Below, one piece after another: positions 16,654 through 26,576 of a stretch of DNA of 64,000 bases. Positions within the stretch are counted from its first letter, which is position 1. The number at the start of each line of letters is the position of its first letter. The translations under genes were made by a program, and so were the position numbers. The notes under the pieces were generated by a model. The model was not told the DNA's origin. It saw nothing but the letters and a program-made list of their open reading frames with translations, and did no database searches. The stretch is taken from the NCBI GenBank assembly GCA_963768945.1, contig CAVYJW010000001.1, positions 372,001-436,000 on the forward strand. Direction: 5' to 3'. This DNA comes from RYN-230 sp963768945 (GTDB taxonomy: Bacteria; Actinomycetota; Actinomycetes; Streptosporangiales; Streptosporangiaceae).

Positions 16654-17538
16654 ATGGATACTGCGGGTGTGGTCACCGGAGGGCACGCCGGGTACTCCGG
16701 CGTCTGCCCCTTCACCGTGGACAGGCCGGTCATGCGGCAGCGATGGGACCAGCTGACCTTCCTGCACTGGTCCTACGACCCGGCCGAGGTGCAGCGGCTT
16801 CTCCCCGACGGCCTCACGGTGGACACCTTCGACGGGGCGGCCTGGGTGGGCTTGGTCCCGTTCTTCATGCGGGCGCACACGCCGGGAGATCGCGGCGCTC
16901 CCTGGGCCTCGAACTTCTGCGAGACCAACGTGCGCACCTACGCGACCGACCGCGACGGACGGCCCGGCATCTGGTTCCTGTCGCTGGACGCCGCGCGCCT
17001 CGGGGCGGTCGCGGTGGCCCGGGCCAGCTACCGGCTGCCGTACTTCTGGTCCTCGATGCGGATCACCGGCCCAGCCGGGCAGGGCCCGCTGGCCGGCCAG
17101 AGCCCACCGGCCGGGGACCAGGAAATCGCCTACTCATGCCAGCGCCGGCTCCCGGGCCCGCGCACGGCGACCAGCCAGGTACGGATCCGCATCGGCGCTC
17201 CATACCAGCCCGCCGAGCTCGGGGACCGGGACCATTTCCTGACCGCCCGGTGGGTGCTGTTCAGCGTGCTGGCCGGGCGCGGGCTGTTCGCCCGCGCGGA
17301 GCACCAGCCGTGGCCGCTGCACCGCGCGGAGGCCCTGACCGTGGACGACGGCCTGATCAGCGCGGCGGGCCTGCCCGCACCCCACGGTGAGCCCCTGGTG
17401 CACTACTCACCGGGAGTGGACGTCCGCATCGGCCGGCCAGAAAGGTACCGCGAGCCCGCCCGGATCTCCGGGGCGGGCTCACCACAGGCTGGCTACGCCG
17501 GCTGCCCGTCCACGGTCAGCTCCACCCGGTCGGAGTAG
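16654..17538 (+). CDS. DUF2071 (YqjF-like) protein
   Basis: A 294-residue protein matching DUF2071, a lipocalin-like fold of unknown activity: WDQLTFLHWSYDPAEVQRLL near the start, then WVGLVPFFM and NFCETNVRTYA, and ARWVLFSVLAGRGL later. The frame is open from 16624; ATG 16654 is chosen because family homology begins about 25 residues later. The final 15 codons overlap the end of the convergent DUF427 gene and look unlike the family, so the original stop may have been lost. Confidence 0.8.
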   Translation: MDTAGVVTGGHAGYSGVCPFTVDRPVMRQRWDQLTFLHWSYDPAEVQRLLPDGLTVDTFDGAAWVGLVPFFMRAHTPGDRGAPWASNFCETNVRTYATDRDGRPGIWFLSLDAARLGAVAVARASYRLPYFWSSMRITGPAGQGPLAGQSPPAGDQEIAYSCQRRLPGPRTATSQVRIRIGAPYQPAELGDRDHFLTARWVLFSVLAGRGLFARAEHQPWPLHRAEALTVDDGLISAAGLPAPHGEPLVHYSPGVDVRIGRPERYREPARISGAGSPQAGYAGCPSTVSSTRSE

Positions 17539-17852
17539 AAGCACATCAGGCCCGCGATCTGCGCCGCACCGGGGATCGGCGTCTCGTAGCTCCACACCAG
17601 GTCGCTGTAGATCTCGCCGCCGACCTCGGCCGACCAGTACGACGCCTCACCCTTGAACGGGCAGGTCGTGTGCAGGTCAGTGGCCCGCAACAGGTCGGTG
17701 CGCACGTCTGCGCGAGGCAGGTAGTAGCGGGTCGGCAGCCCCGTCTCGTCCAGCAGCACCGGATGGTCGGTCTCGGCGATTTTCTCGCCGCCGAGGGTAA
17801 CGACGACGTGCGACGTCGCTGGGTACGTGGTGATCGTGTGCCCTTTAGCCAT
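17493..17852 (-). CDS. DUF427 domain protein
   Basis: A 119-residue, single-domain protein of the DUF427 family: RYYLPRADVRTDLL, then CPFKGEASYWS with the conserved Cys, and YSDRVELTVDGQ at the end. The fold is a small beta barrel; no reaction has been assigned. ATG 17852 has GGAG about 10 bases upstream. Its 3' end overlaps the convergent DUF2071 gene by 46 bases. Confidence 0.88.
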   Translation of the reverse strand: MAKGHTITTYPATSHVVVTLGGEKIAETDHPVLLDETGLPTRYYLPRADVRTDLLRATDLHTTCPFKGEASYWSAEVGGEIYSDLVWSYETPIPGAAQIAGLMCFYSDRVELTVDGQPA

Positions 17853-17967
17853 ACCGGGTGAACTCCCCGCCGCCGGCATTGATTCCGGCGCCGGGGCGGT
17901 GGAACAACGCTCCGCGGCCCCGGCCCGGGAGAGCGGCAGCATCCCGCCCGGCCGCATCGTCCCCCCG

Positions 17968-17998
17968 CTTTTTCCGCAACGAACACCGTCCGCGCCCA
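17968..17998 (+). repeat. Intergenic motif copy 1 (TTTCCGCAACGAAC-ACC type)
   Basis: TTTTCCGCAACGAACACCGT lies about 60 bases before the AfsR-like start. Near-identical copies occur at 39068 (plus) and 40902-40930 (minus). Confidence 0.6.
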
Positions 17999-18049
17999 CT
18001 GTCGCCCCACGCATTCAGGGGGAACGGGGACAATGGCAGCGGGAGGTGG

Positions 18050-21000
18050 ATGGTGCGAATCGGCATCCTGGGCCCGCTGGAGATTCGGGACGAGGCGGGG
18101 CAGCCCGTGCGGCTGGGCGGCCCGCGGCTGCGTGCGCTGCTGATCCGCCTGGCCCTGGATCCGGGACGCACGGTCACCGCGGACCGGCTGGCCGGGGACC
18201 TGTGGGCCGGCGACGGCCTGGACCACGGCGAGGCCGACTCGGGCAACGCCCTGCAGGCCCTGGTGTCCCGGCTGCGGCACGCGGCCGGCCCCGGCATCGT
18301 CGAGCACCGGGCGGGTGGCTACCGGCTGGCCGTCGATCCGGGCCAGGTCAACGCGACCCTGTTCGAGCGGCTGGTCGGCGAGGGCCGCGCGGCCCTGGCC
18401 GCCGGTGACGCGGCGGCCGGCGCCGAGCGGCTGGGCCAGGCCCTGGGGCTGTGGCGCGGCCCGGCGCTGGCGGACGTGCAGGACGCCGCGTTCACGGCCG
18501 GCCCGGTGGCCCGGCTGGAAGAACTCCGGCTGGCCGCGACCGAGGACCGGATCGAGGCGGACCTGGCCCTGGGCCGGGGCGCGGAACTGGCGCCGGAGGC
18601 CGAGGAACTCGCCACCGAGCACCCGCTCCGGGAGCGGCTGCGCGGCCAGCTGATGCGCATCCTGTACCTGGCCGGACGGCAGGGTGACGCGCTCGCGGTA
18701 TACGAGGACACCAGGCGGCTGCTGGCCGACCAGCTCGGCGTGGACCCGTCCCCGGCACTGTCCGCCGTGCACCTGGCCATCCTGCGCGCCGACCCAGGGC
18801 TCGGCCATCCTGCGGGTGATGGGGCCGCCCCGGCTGCGCCCGTCTCGTCCACCGCAGTCCCGCCCGCTCCCGCCCCGCCTGCTCCCGGCCCACAGGCCCC
18901 CGCCCCACGGGCCGCCGCCCCATCGACCGCATTGGGCTCATCTGCCCCTTCAGTCACATCCACCCCGCTGACCTCAGGGCTGGCCCGCCCGCCCGTGCGC
19001 ACCAGCAACCTGCCCGCCCAGCTGACCAGCTTCGTGGGCCGGGACGACGAGCTGACCCGGGTCAGCAAGCTCCTCGGCGAATCCCGCCTGGTCATCCTGA
19101 CCGGACCAGGCGGAACGGGAAAGACCCGGCTGGCCATCGAGGCCTCAGCCCGGCTCGCGGATCAGATGCCCGACGGTGTCTGGTTCGTCCCGCTGGCGCC
19201 GGTCGGGGACGCGCTGGACGTGCCCCAGGCCGTGCTGGCCGCGATCGGCGCGCCGGAAGCGGTCTGGGTCGCGGACGCGGATCCGGTCCGCGTGGTCGTG
19301 CCTCCGCTGGATCGGCTGGCCGATGTGCTGGCCGCCCGGGAGCTGGTCCTGGTGCTGGACAACTGCGAGCACCTGATCGGCGCGGTGGCCCGGCTGGCCG
19401 GCCGCGTGCTGGCCGAGGCACCGGGCGTCCGCATCCTGGCCACCAGCCGGGAACTGCTCGGCGTGACCGGGGAGACCCTGTGCCCGGTCCCGTCGCTGCC
19501 GCTGCCGCCGGACGGCGTGCCGCCCGCGGAGGCCCTGGAGTACGGGTCGGTCCGGCTCCTCGCCGAGCGGGCCGCGGCGGTCCGGCCCGGATTCACCGTC
19601 AACGAGGTGAGCGCGGGGCCGGTCATCCGGATCTGCCGGGCGCTGGACGGGAACCCGCTGGCCATCGAGCTGGCCGCGGCCCGGCTGCGGTCGCTGACCC
19701 CGGCGCAGGTGGCAAGCAGGCTCGACGACCGCTTCAGCCTGCTCGCCGCGGGCAGCCGGACCGCGTTGCCGCGCCACCAGACGTTGCGGGCCATCGTGGA
19801 CTGGAGCTGGGATCTGCTGACCGAGGGTGAGCGCACGGTGCTGCGGCGGCTGTCGGTGTTCAGCGGCGGCGCTACTCCCGTCGCGGCCGAGCAGGTGTGC
19901 AGGCCGGCGGCCCCGGCGGGCTCATCGACGTGATCGCCTCCCTGGTGGACAAGTCCCTGGTTACGGCGGCCGGCGAGGCCGAGGTGCGGTACCGGCTGCT
20001 GGAGACGGTGCGGGCCTACGCCGCGGAGCGGCTGGCCGAGGCGGGGGAGGAGGCGGAGGTCCGGGCGGCGCACGCCCGCTACTTCCTCGATCTGGCGGAG
20101 CAGGGCGAGCCGGAACTGCGTGGCCCCGCGCAGCTGGACTGGCTGGGCCGGCTGTCCGCCGAGCACGACAACTTCGCCGCGGCGCTGCGCTACGCGATCG
20201 GAGCCCGCGACGTAGCCGTGGCTCTCCGGTTCATCACCGCCCTGTCCTGGTTCTGGCTGATGCGCGACTACGAGGCCGAAGCGGGAGAGTGGGCGGCCGC
20301 CGTGCGTGAGATCGCCGGGGATGAGGTGCCCCCTGGCCTGGCCGACGGGTACGCGATCTGCCAAGTCCTGTCGGCGATGAGCGAGGCAGCCGCAGGCCAC
20401 CCATCGGGCAGCGCACCGATGGACACCCTGCGCGCCGCGATGTCGGCGGCCAGCCCTGGCACCCGTCACCCCCTGCTCATGCTGGCCAGCCCCATGCTGG
20501 CCTTCTTCGGCGGGGACCCGGACGGCGGGCTCCGGGAGCTGCGCGCCCTCGGTGATGACTCCGACCCGTGGATCCGGGCGGGCGCGCTGGCGGCCAGCGG
20601 TCACCTGGCCCTGAACCGCGGGCAACTCGAGGCGGCCGCCGCCGACCTGGGCCGCGCCTACGCGGGCTTCGCGGCCATCGGCGACCGGTGGGGGCTCATC
20701 GTCGCGCTGGCCGGGCTGAGTGAGGTCGCGATGGCCCGCAACGACCCGGACGAGGCGGTGCGGGTCCTCGAGGAGGCCCGCGGGCTGGCCGCCGCCGGGC
20801 TGCACGGGAACTTCGCCGACATGATGCTGGTCAAGCTCGGCCAGGCCCGGGCAAGGCAGGGCGATATCGACGCAGCCCGCGCCGACCTGGAGCGTGCCGT
20901 ACGCCTGGCGGAACGAATCGGCGAAGGCGACGACGAGGCGGTCGGCTACCTGGAACTCGCCGAGCTGGCCCGGCGGACCGGCGAGCCGGGCCGGGCCGGG

Positions 21001-21438
21001 GAGCTGATCCGGCGGGCCGTGCAGATCACGGAGGCGAACCTGCGGCGGCCCGGCATGACCGCGGTCGCCGCGACGGCCTACAGCAAGCTCGGCTGCCTTA
21101 CCGAGCAAGCAGGCGACCTGGCGGCGGCGGCCCGCTGGCACGAGAAGGCCATCGGCCTGGTCGCCGCGGGCGACGAGGTCTTCATGCCCGGCCATCCCGC
21201 GGTCGCCGCAGTGGTCGAGGGGTTCGCCGCGCTGGCGGCCGCGAGCGGCCAGCCCGGCCGGGCCGCCGAGCTGCTCGGCCTCGCGCACACCCTGCACGGG
21301 TTCCGGGACGAGGGGAGCCTGGAGGTGGCCCGCACCGTGGCGGCCGCAGCCGCCGCGCTCGGCGACACGGGATTCGACGCGGCCTACGCCAGCGGCCGGG
21401 CCCTCACCCGCGCCGACGCCGTGGCGCTCGTTCCCTGA
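18050..21438 (+). pseudogene. AfsR/SARP-type regulator with STAND ATPase and TPRs, one frameshift
   Basis: Large signal-integrating activator, about 1,129 residues if read through. Order: OmpR-like winged helix (1-95), BTAD (95-245), Pro/Ala linker (255-315), NB-ARC-type ATPase with P-loop GPGGTGKT near 352 and LVLVLDNCEH near 432, winged helix, then TPR-like repeats to the end. At about 19895-19903 one base is missing: the first frame stops at 19933, while the second resumes AGGPGGLIDVIASLVDKSLV without loss. GGGAGGTGG precedes ATG 18050 (GTG 18053 is equally possible). Such regulators control antibiotic or efflux genes; the DrrAB-type exporter next door is a natural candidate target. Confidence 0.85.
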
Positions 21439-21478
21439 CCGGCTTTCCGGCCCAGGGCGCCACGGCGTCGCCGCCCCC

Positions 21479-21543
21479 GCCGGCTCAGCCCCGCCGGCTC
21501 AGCCCCGGCGGCCGCGCAGACTGCCCGGCTGCTGCTCAGACCC
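21479..21543. repeat. Short repeats around the ABC permease stop codon
   Basis: CCGGCTCAGCCCCG occurs twice in tandem (21479-21508). A similar GCTCAGACCCGGCGG at 21534-21548 contains the permease stop (TCA at 21536). Confidence 0.65.
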
Positions 21544-22366
21544 GGCGGCGGTACATCCGCATGGCCAGCGGGAAGGCCACCACCACGATGCCGGCCGCCC
21601 AGGCCAGCGCGTACATCGCGTGGCTGGCCACCGGGCCGCCCACGGTCAGGCCGCGCACCGCGTCCGCCAGCGAGGTGACCGGGTTGACCTTGACCCAGGC
21701 CTGCAGCCAGCCCGGCATGGTGGTCGTGCTGGGCATCAGGATGCTGCTGCCGAACACCAGCGGCATTATGAAGATGAACGCGATCCCCTGCACGGTCTCC
21801 GGGGAGGGCGCGACCAGCCCGATGAGCACCGAGATCCAGCACACCGCCAGGTAGAACACATAGGCCAGGGCGAACGCGGCCAGCACCGGGAGCACCCCGG
21901 TGTGGAACCGGAACCCGAGCAGCGAACCGAACCCGGTCAGCACCACCATCACCACGCAGAACCGGGCGGTATCGCCGAGCACCGCGCCAACCAGCGGTGC
22001 GGACCGCGCGATCGGCAGGCTGCGGAACCGGTCGAACACGCCCTTGTGAATGTCCTCGCAGAGCGCGGTGCCGAGCCCCATGGTCGCGAACACGGCCATC
22101 TGCGCGACCAGCCCGGGGAGCAGCAGTTCCAGGTAGGCGTGGGTGCTGCCGGCCACAACCCCCCCGAACACGAAGAGGAACAGCACCAGGAACACGATCG
22201 GCATCAGGATGACGTCCAGCAGCTTCTCCGGAGAGTGCTTGAGCTGGGTCACGTTGCGCCAGGCCAGGGTGAGCGAGTGGGCCAGGGCCTGGCCGGCGCC
22301 GATCCGGCGGCGCAGCGGCCTGGTCGGCGGGGCCACGGCCGTGGCCGGTACCTCCAGCGTGGTCAT
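21536..22366 (-). CDS. ABC-2 type exporter permease (DrrB-like)
   Basis: Integral membrane subunit of 276 residues with six predicted helices; segments near VFLVLFLFVFGGVVAG, FCVVMVVLTGFGSLLGF and IAFIFIMPLVFGSSILM are visible. The LLLPGLVAQMAVFATMGLG region is typical of daunorubicin-resistance-type permeases. ATG 22366 overlaps the ATPase stop as ATGA, so the two subunits are made together. It exports an unknown hydrophobic compound. Confidence 0.9.
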   Translation of the reverse strand: MTTLEVPATAVAPPTRPLRRRIGAGQALAHSLTLAWRNVTQLKHSPEKLLDVILMPIVFLVLFLFVFGGVVAGSTHAYLELLLPGLVAQMAVFATMGLGTALCEDIHKGVFDRFRSLPIARSAPLVGAVLGDTARFCVVMVVLTGFGSLLGFRFHTGVLPVLAAFALAYVFYLAVCWISVLIGLVAPSPETVQGIAFIFIMPLVFGSSILMPSTTTMPGWLQAWVKVNPVTSLADAVRGLTVGGPVASHAMYALAWAAGIVVVAFPLAMRMYRRRV

Positions 22367-23346
22367 GCGGCCCTCCCCTCATCGTCGATCAGCGACTCGT
22401 CGGGACCGTCCTCCGCGTGGTGACCGGTCAGGGTCAGGAACACCTCGTCCAGGCTGGGCAGCCGGAACGCCAGCTCGGCGGCCATCAGGCCGGCCTCGTC
22501 CATCCGGCGCACCACGGCGGGCAGCAGGGCCGGGTTACTGGCGGGCGCGGTGACCAGGCCGGTCTCCTCGCTGATCTCCGGGGCGGTCCCGGTCACGTCC
22601 GCGACGATCGCGGCTACCCGCCCGGTCTCGGCGTGGTCTGTCGCCCGGACGACCAGGGTCTGCCCGCCGGTCCGGGACTTGAGTTCGGCCGGCGTGCCGT
22701 CCGCCACCACCAGGCCGCGGTCGATCACCGCGATCCGGTCGGCCAGCTCGTCCGCCTCCTCCAGGTACTGGGTGGTGAGCAGCACGGTGGCGCCGCCCGC
22801 GACCACGCCGCGGATCGTCTCCCACACCTGGCCGCGCGCCCGGGGGTCCAGCCCGGTGGTCGGCTCGTCCAGGAACAGCACCTGGGGCTCCCCGATCAGG
22901 CTGGCTGCCAGGTCCAGGCGGCGGCGCATGCCGCCGGAATAGGTCTTGGCCGCCCGGCCGGCGGCGCCGGTCAGCTCGAACCGTTCCAGCTGTTCCGCCG
23001 CGCGGGCCCGGGCCGTGGCCCGGCTGAAGCCCAGCAGGCGGCCGATCATGATCAGGTTCTCGGTGCCGGTCAGTTCGTCGTCCACCGACGCGAACTGCCC
23101 GGTCAGCGCGATCAGCTGGCGGACCTGCACCGCCTCGGTGACCACGTCGTACCCGCAGATCCTGGCCTGCCCCGCGTCCGCTTTCAGCAGGGTGGCCAGC
23201 ACCCGTACCGCCGTGGTCTTGCCGGCCCCGTTGGGGCCCAGCAGGGCAAGGACGGTGCCTTGCCTGGCTGTGAGATCAACGCCGCGCAACGCCTCTGTAC
23301 GGCCGAAGCTCTTGGTCAGCGCCTCGGCCTCGATCGTGTTTGACAT
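22363..23346 (-). CDS. ABC exporter ATP-binding protein (DrrA-like)
   Basis: ATPase subunit of 327 residues. Walker A GPNGAGKTT (about 34-42), signature YSGGMRRRLDLAASL, Walker B VLFLDEPTTGLD and the H-loop region LLTTQYLEEAD are all intact. The C-terminal 90 residues form the DUF4162-type extension seen in DrrA. GGGGAAG lies before ATG 23346. It forms a two-gene operon with the permease and is convergent with the AfsR-like regulator. Confidence 0.93.
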   Translation of the reverse strand: MSNTIEAEALTKSFGRTEALRGVDLTARQGTVLALLGPNGAGKTTAVRVLATLLKADAGQARICGYDVVTEAVQVRQLIALTGQFASVDDELTGTENLIMIGRLLGFSRATARARAAEQLERFELTGAAGRAAKTYSGGMRRRLDLAASLIGEPQVLFLDEPTTGLDPRARGQVWETIRGVVAGGATVLLTTQYLEEADELADRIAVIDRGLVVADGTPAELKSRTGGQTLVVRATDHAETGRVAAIVADVTGTAPEISEETGLVTAPASNPALLPAVVRRMDEAGLMAAELAFRLPSLDEVFLTLTGHHAEDGPDESLIDDEGRAA

Positions 23347-23484
23347 GTGCTTCCCCGTGATAGCCGTTAGGTGAACGTACTGTCACTGTCGCGGGCGGCG
23401 CTGACAGGTCACGGCCAGCTCGCTGACAGAGCGCGGGCGGGACGCTGACAGGTGCGGGCGGGGCGCGGACTGGACAAGCCCCGG

Positions 23485-23516
23485 GTCAGCCGGGGGCCAG
23501 GTCAGCCGGGGCCCAG
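23485..23516. repeat. 16-bp tandem duplication containing a stop codon
   Basis: GTCAGCCGGGGGCCAG (23485) is followed directly by GTCAGCCGGGGCCCAG (23501). The second copy holds the dehydrogenase stop codon, TCA at 23502. Confidence 0.85.
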
Positions 23517-24458
23517 CAGCCGGATCGGCTCTCCCCGCTGCCAGGCCGCGATGTCCTCGACCGCGTCCTCATACCAGTGAGCCATGGTGCGCTCGGTCAC
23601 GTAGCCGAGATGCGGGGTCAGCACCGTCCGCGGCGCGTGCCGGAGGGGGTCGTCCGCGGCGAGCGGCTCCGTGTCGTACACGTCCAGGCCCGCGCCCGCG
23701 ATCCAGCCCTCGTTGAGCGCGCGGAGCAGGGCCGCGGAGTCGATGATCGGCCCTCGCGAGGTGTTCACCAGGTATGCCGTCGGCTTCATGCTGCGCAGCT
23801 CGCGTTCGGTGATGAGGCCGCGAGTCCGGTCGGACAGCATCAGGTGGACGCTCACTATGTCCGCCGCGCCGAACAGCTCCTCCTTGCTCACCCGGCGCAC
23901 GCCCGACTCGGCGGCGACGGCCGCGTCCAGGTTCTGGCTCCAGGCGATCACGTCCATCTGGAAAGCCTGGGCGATGCGGGCCATCTGGCGGCCGATGCGG
24001 CCCAGCCCGGCCAGCCCCAGGGTGGCGCCGAGCAGGTCTGTGCCCACAGTGTGCTGCCACCCGCCCTCCCGCATAGCGGTCGCCTCCTCCGGCACGTGCC
24101 GGACTAGCGAGAGGATGAGTGCCCAGGCCAGCTCGGCCGTGTTCGCGCTGGGCGGGCCGCTGGTCCCGGACACGGTCACCCCGTGCTCGGCGGCTGCCTG
24201 CAGATCGATGGACGCGTTGCGCAGGCCCGTGGTGATCAGCAACTTCAGGTCCGGCAGCCGGGCGAATAGTTCGCGGTCGAAACGGGTCCGCTCCCGCATG
24301 GCGATGATCACGGCCGCGCCCTGGAGCGCGGCGACCAGCGCGTCGCCGGCCAGATGCTCACGGACCGCCACCCACTCCGCCCCGTCCGGCCGCCCGGCCA
24401 GCGAGTACTGCCCCACCAGGCCCTGGTAGTCGTCCAGGGCCACCACCCGCACCGCCAT
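23502..24458 (-). CDS. D-2-hydroxyacid dehydrogenase, NAD-dependent
   Basis: A 318-residue member of the D-isomer 2-hydroxyacid dehydrogenase family, reducing a 2-oxoacid with NADH. LGLAGLGRIGRQMARIAQAF (147-166) is the Rossmann motif. The catalytic triad appears as Arg in SVHLMLSDRTRG context, Glu in DTEPLAADD (about 264) and His in TPHLGY (about 283). ATG 24458 has GGGAGG 4 bases upstream. The precise substrate is unknown; its neighbours give no clear pathway. Confidence 0.9.
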   Translation of the reverse strand: MAVRVVALDDYQGLVGQYSLAGRPDGAEWVAVREHLAGDALVAALQGAAVIIAMRERTRFDRELFARLPDLKLLITTGLRNASIDLQAAAEHGVTVSGTSGPPSANTAELAWALILSLVRHVPEEATAMREGGWQHTVGTDLLGATLGLAGLGRIGRQMARIAQAFQMDVIAWSQNLDAAVAAESGVRRVSKEELFGAADIVSVHLMLSDRTRGLITERELRSMKPTAYLVNTSRGPIIDSAALLRALNEGWIAGAGLDVYDTEPLAADDPLRHAPRTVLTPHLGYVTERTMAHWYEDAVEDIAAWQRGEPIRLLGPG

Positions 24459-24839
24459 GCCGCCTCCCGCACCGCTCTGCCGCGTTGATCCGCACCGGGG
24501 CCAGGATGTCAGGCCAGCGCCGACCGAACCCGGGCGGCGCGCGCAGAGCCCGGTGCCGTAGCCCGATGCCGGGCAGGCCAAGGCTGTTCCTGGCGGGGAG
24601 CCACGGTTATGTTGCTCTGGAAGGCCCGGGACGCCGGCCCGGAAAGGTCCGCCCGCCCGGCCGGCCCGATCCGCCCCTATCGCGCTCGTCGGCTCTGCGG
24701 CGTTCTGGGTTCTCGCTTCTGTCACCCTGGTCTGTCGGGCCTCTCTCGTATCATCGGCTCGTGCCAGACTGCGAAGACGCTACTTGCATGGGTGTCATCA
24801 GTGGCCGGGGTCGGCAGGTTTTTGGAAGGGGTGTTGTTG

Positions 24840-26576
24840 GTGAAGGCCGTCCAGGGAGCGCTTGACCTGGGTCTCGATCACGCCCCTTCCGTGGCCGTGA
24901 CCTCCGCGCTGGTCAATAAGCTCCCTCGGGCCACCTCCACCGGCGAGCCCCGGGGCGTCGTCTACACCAGGCAGTGGGTCGTGGACCTGATTCTTGATCT
25001 CGCCGGGTACCGGGCGGAGGAGGATCTCGTCGCGCGCTACGCGGTCGAGCCGGCCGCGGGCGCGGGTGCGTTCCTCGTGCCCATGATCCGACGACTGATC
25101 GCCTCGGCCTCGGCGCGCGGAATCAAGGTCTCTGGCCTTCACGAGTCGATCCGCGCTTATGAACTCGACTCCGGCGCCGCCGAACGAGCCATGGGCCTGG
25201 TGACGAGAGAACTGCGCGATCACGGCATCGGGTACCCGGAAGCCAGCAAGCTGGCGAACAGCTGGGTGAAGGTCGACGACTACCTGCTGACTTCTCCGTC
25301 AGACCGGCGCGCTGACCTTGTCGTCGGGAACCCGCCCTACATCCGGTATGACGACATTCCGGAAGAGACGCTCGATTCGTACCGGCGCCTGTACCCGACC
25401 ATGGTGGGCCGGTGCGACATCTACGTGGGTTTCATCGAAGCCGGACTACGCCAGCTCACGACCGGCGGGACGCTCGGCTTCATCTGCGCAGATCGGTGGA
25501 TGCGTTCAGCGTATGGCGCCGAGTTGCGCCGAATGATCAGCGGCGCGTTCGCAGTCCAGGCAGTCATTGAAATGCACGACGCCCCCGCTTTCGAGGATGA
25601 CGTGGCCGCGTACCCGGCTGTCGTAATGCTCCGACGCGCCTCGCAAGGCCCGGCAATTGTTGCCAGCGCGGGCCCACGCGCGGGAGGGGCGTCAGGTCAC
25701 GTTAGCCTTGCCGACGCGCTAGCCCGCCTGGCCCGCGATGAACCAACCGAAGTTCCCGGCTTCACGGCCACAACGGCGGACCGCTGGTTTCGAGGGACAG
25801 CGCCCTGGCCATCGCTTGAACCTCGGCGGCTCGCTCTGCTCCAGCATCTGGAAGGCAATTTCGGGCCGCTAGAAGATCCTCTGACCGGCACCAAGATCGG
25901 CATCGGCGTCGCCACTGGCGCGGACGGGATTTTCGTCACCACCGATCCGGGCAGTGTCGAATCCGACCGGCTGCTGCCTCTCGCAATGACGGCTGACACC
26001 CGGAGCGGTGTCCTCCGCTGGTCTGGGCACTACCTCATGAATCCTTGGGGCCGGGATGGCAGGCTCGTCGACCTGGACAGCTACCCCAAGCTCCACGCGT
26101 TTCTCCTGGCCCGCAAGAAGGACTTGCAGGGGCGGCATATCGCGCAGCGCAATCCTGCAGACTGGTACCGCACAATCGACAAGGTCAACCACGACCTTAC
26201 TGCGCGGCCAAAGCTGTACTTTCCGGACATGAAGCTGAGGAGCAGCCCAGTCCTGGATGGGGGTGGCACCTACCCGCATCACAACCTGTACTACTTGACG
26301 TCACGACTCTGGGACCTGGAAGTTCTCGGTGGCCTGCTTCTCTCCCGCGTAGCCCAGCTGTTCATCGAGGCTTATTGCGTCAAGATGCGCGGTGGCACGC
26401 TGCGATTCCAGGCCCAGTATCTGCGGCGCATCAAAGTGCCCGACTATGCCTCAATGTCTGAGGATGTGCGAGGGCAGCTCCGCGAAGCTTTCCGTCTCCG
26501 CGACGCGCAGGCCGCAACGACGGCCGCCATCGAGGCATATGGAATTGGCGACATAGCTAGGGATTTGTCATGCTGA
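24840..26576 (+). CDS. Type II N6-adenine DNA methyltransferase (Eco57I-like fold)
   Basis: Modification enzyme of about 578 residues. Motif I is VEPAAGAGAFL (S-adenosylmethionine site) and motif IV is VVGNPPYIRY, the N6-adenine catalytic NPPY. A target-recognition region fills the C-terminal half. The start is uncertain; GTG 24840 has GGAAGGGG upstream. Its last 7 bases overlap the restriction gene. Because that partner is of PaeR7I/XhoI type, the enzyme is inferred to methylate adenine in CTCGAG. GC content is lower than nearby genes, a sign of transfer. Confidence 0.9.
   Translation: MKAVQGALDLGLDHAPSVAVTSALVNKLPRATSTGEPRGVVYTRQWVVDLILDLAGYRAEEDLVARYAVEPAAGAGAFLVPMIRRLIASASARGIKVSGLHESIRAYELDSGAAERAMGLVTRELRDHGIGYPEASKLANSWVKVDDYLLTSPSDRRADLVVGNPPYIRYDDIPEETLDSYRRLYPTMVGRCDIYVGFIEAGLRQLTTGGTLGFICADRWMRSAYGAELRRMISGAFAVQAVIEMHDAPAFEDDVAAYPAVVMLRRASQGPAIVASAGPRAGGASGHVSLADALARLARDEPTEVPGFTATTADRWFRGTAPWPSLEPRRLALLQHLEGNFGPLEDPLTGTKIGIGVATGADGIFVTTDPGSVESDRLLPLAMTADTRSGVLRWSGHYLMNPWGRDGRLVDLDSYPKLHAFLLARKKDLQGRHIAQRNPADWYRTIDKVNHDLTARPKLYFPDMKLRSSPVLDGGGTYPHHNLYYLTSRLWDLEVLGGLLLSRVAQLFIEAYCVKMRGGTLRFQAQYLRRIKVPDYASMSEDVRGQLREAFRLRDAQAATTAAIEAYGIGDIARDLSC

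Noticed and set aside
19162..21297. A 711-codon minus-strand open frame across the AfsR-like gene
   Set aside because: Low-complexity translation with no domains; the plus strand has clear SARP, ATPase and TPR homology.
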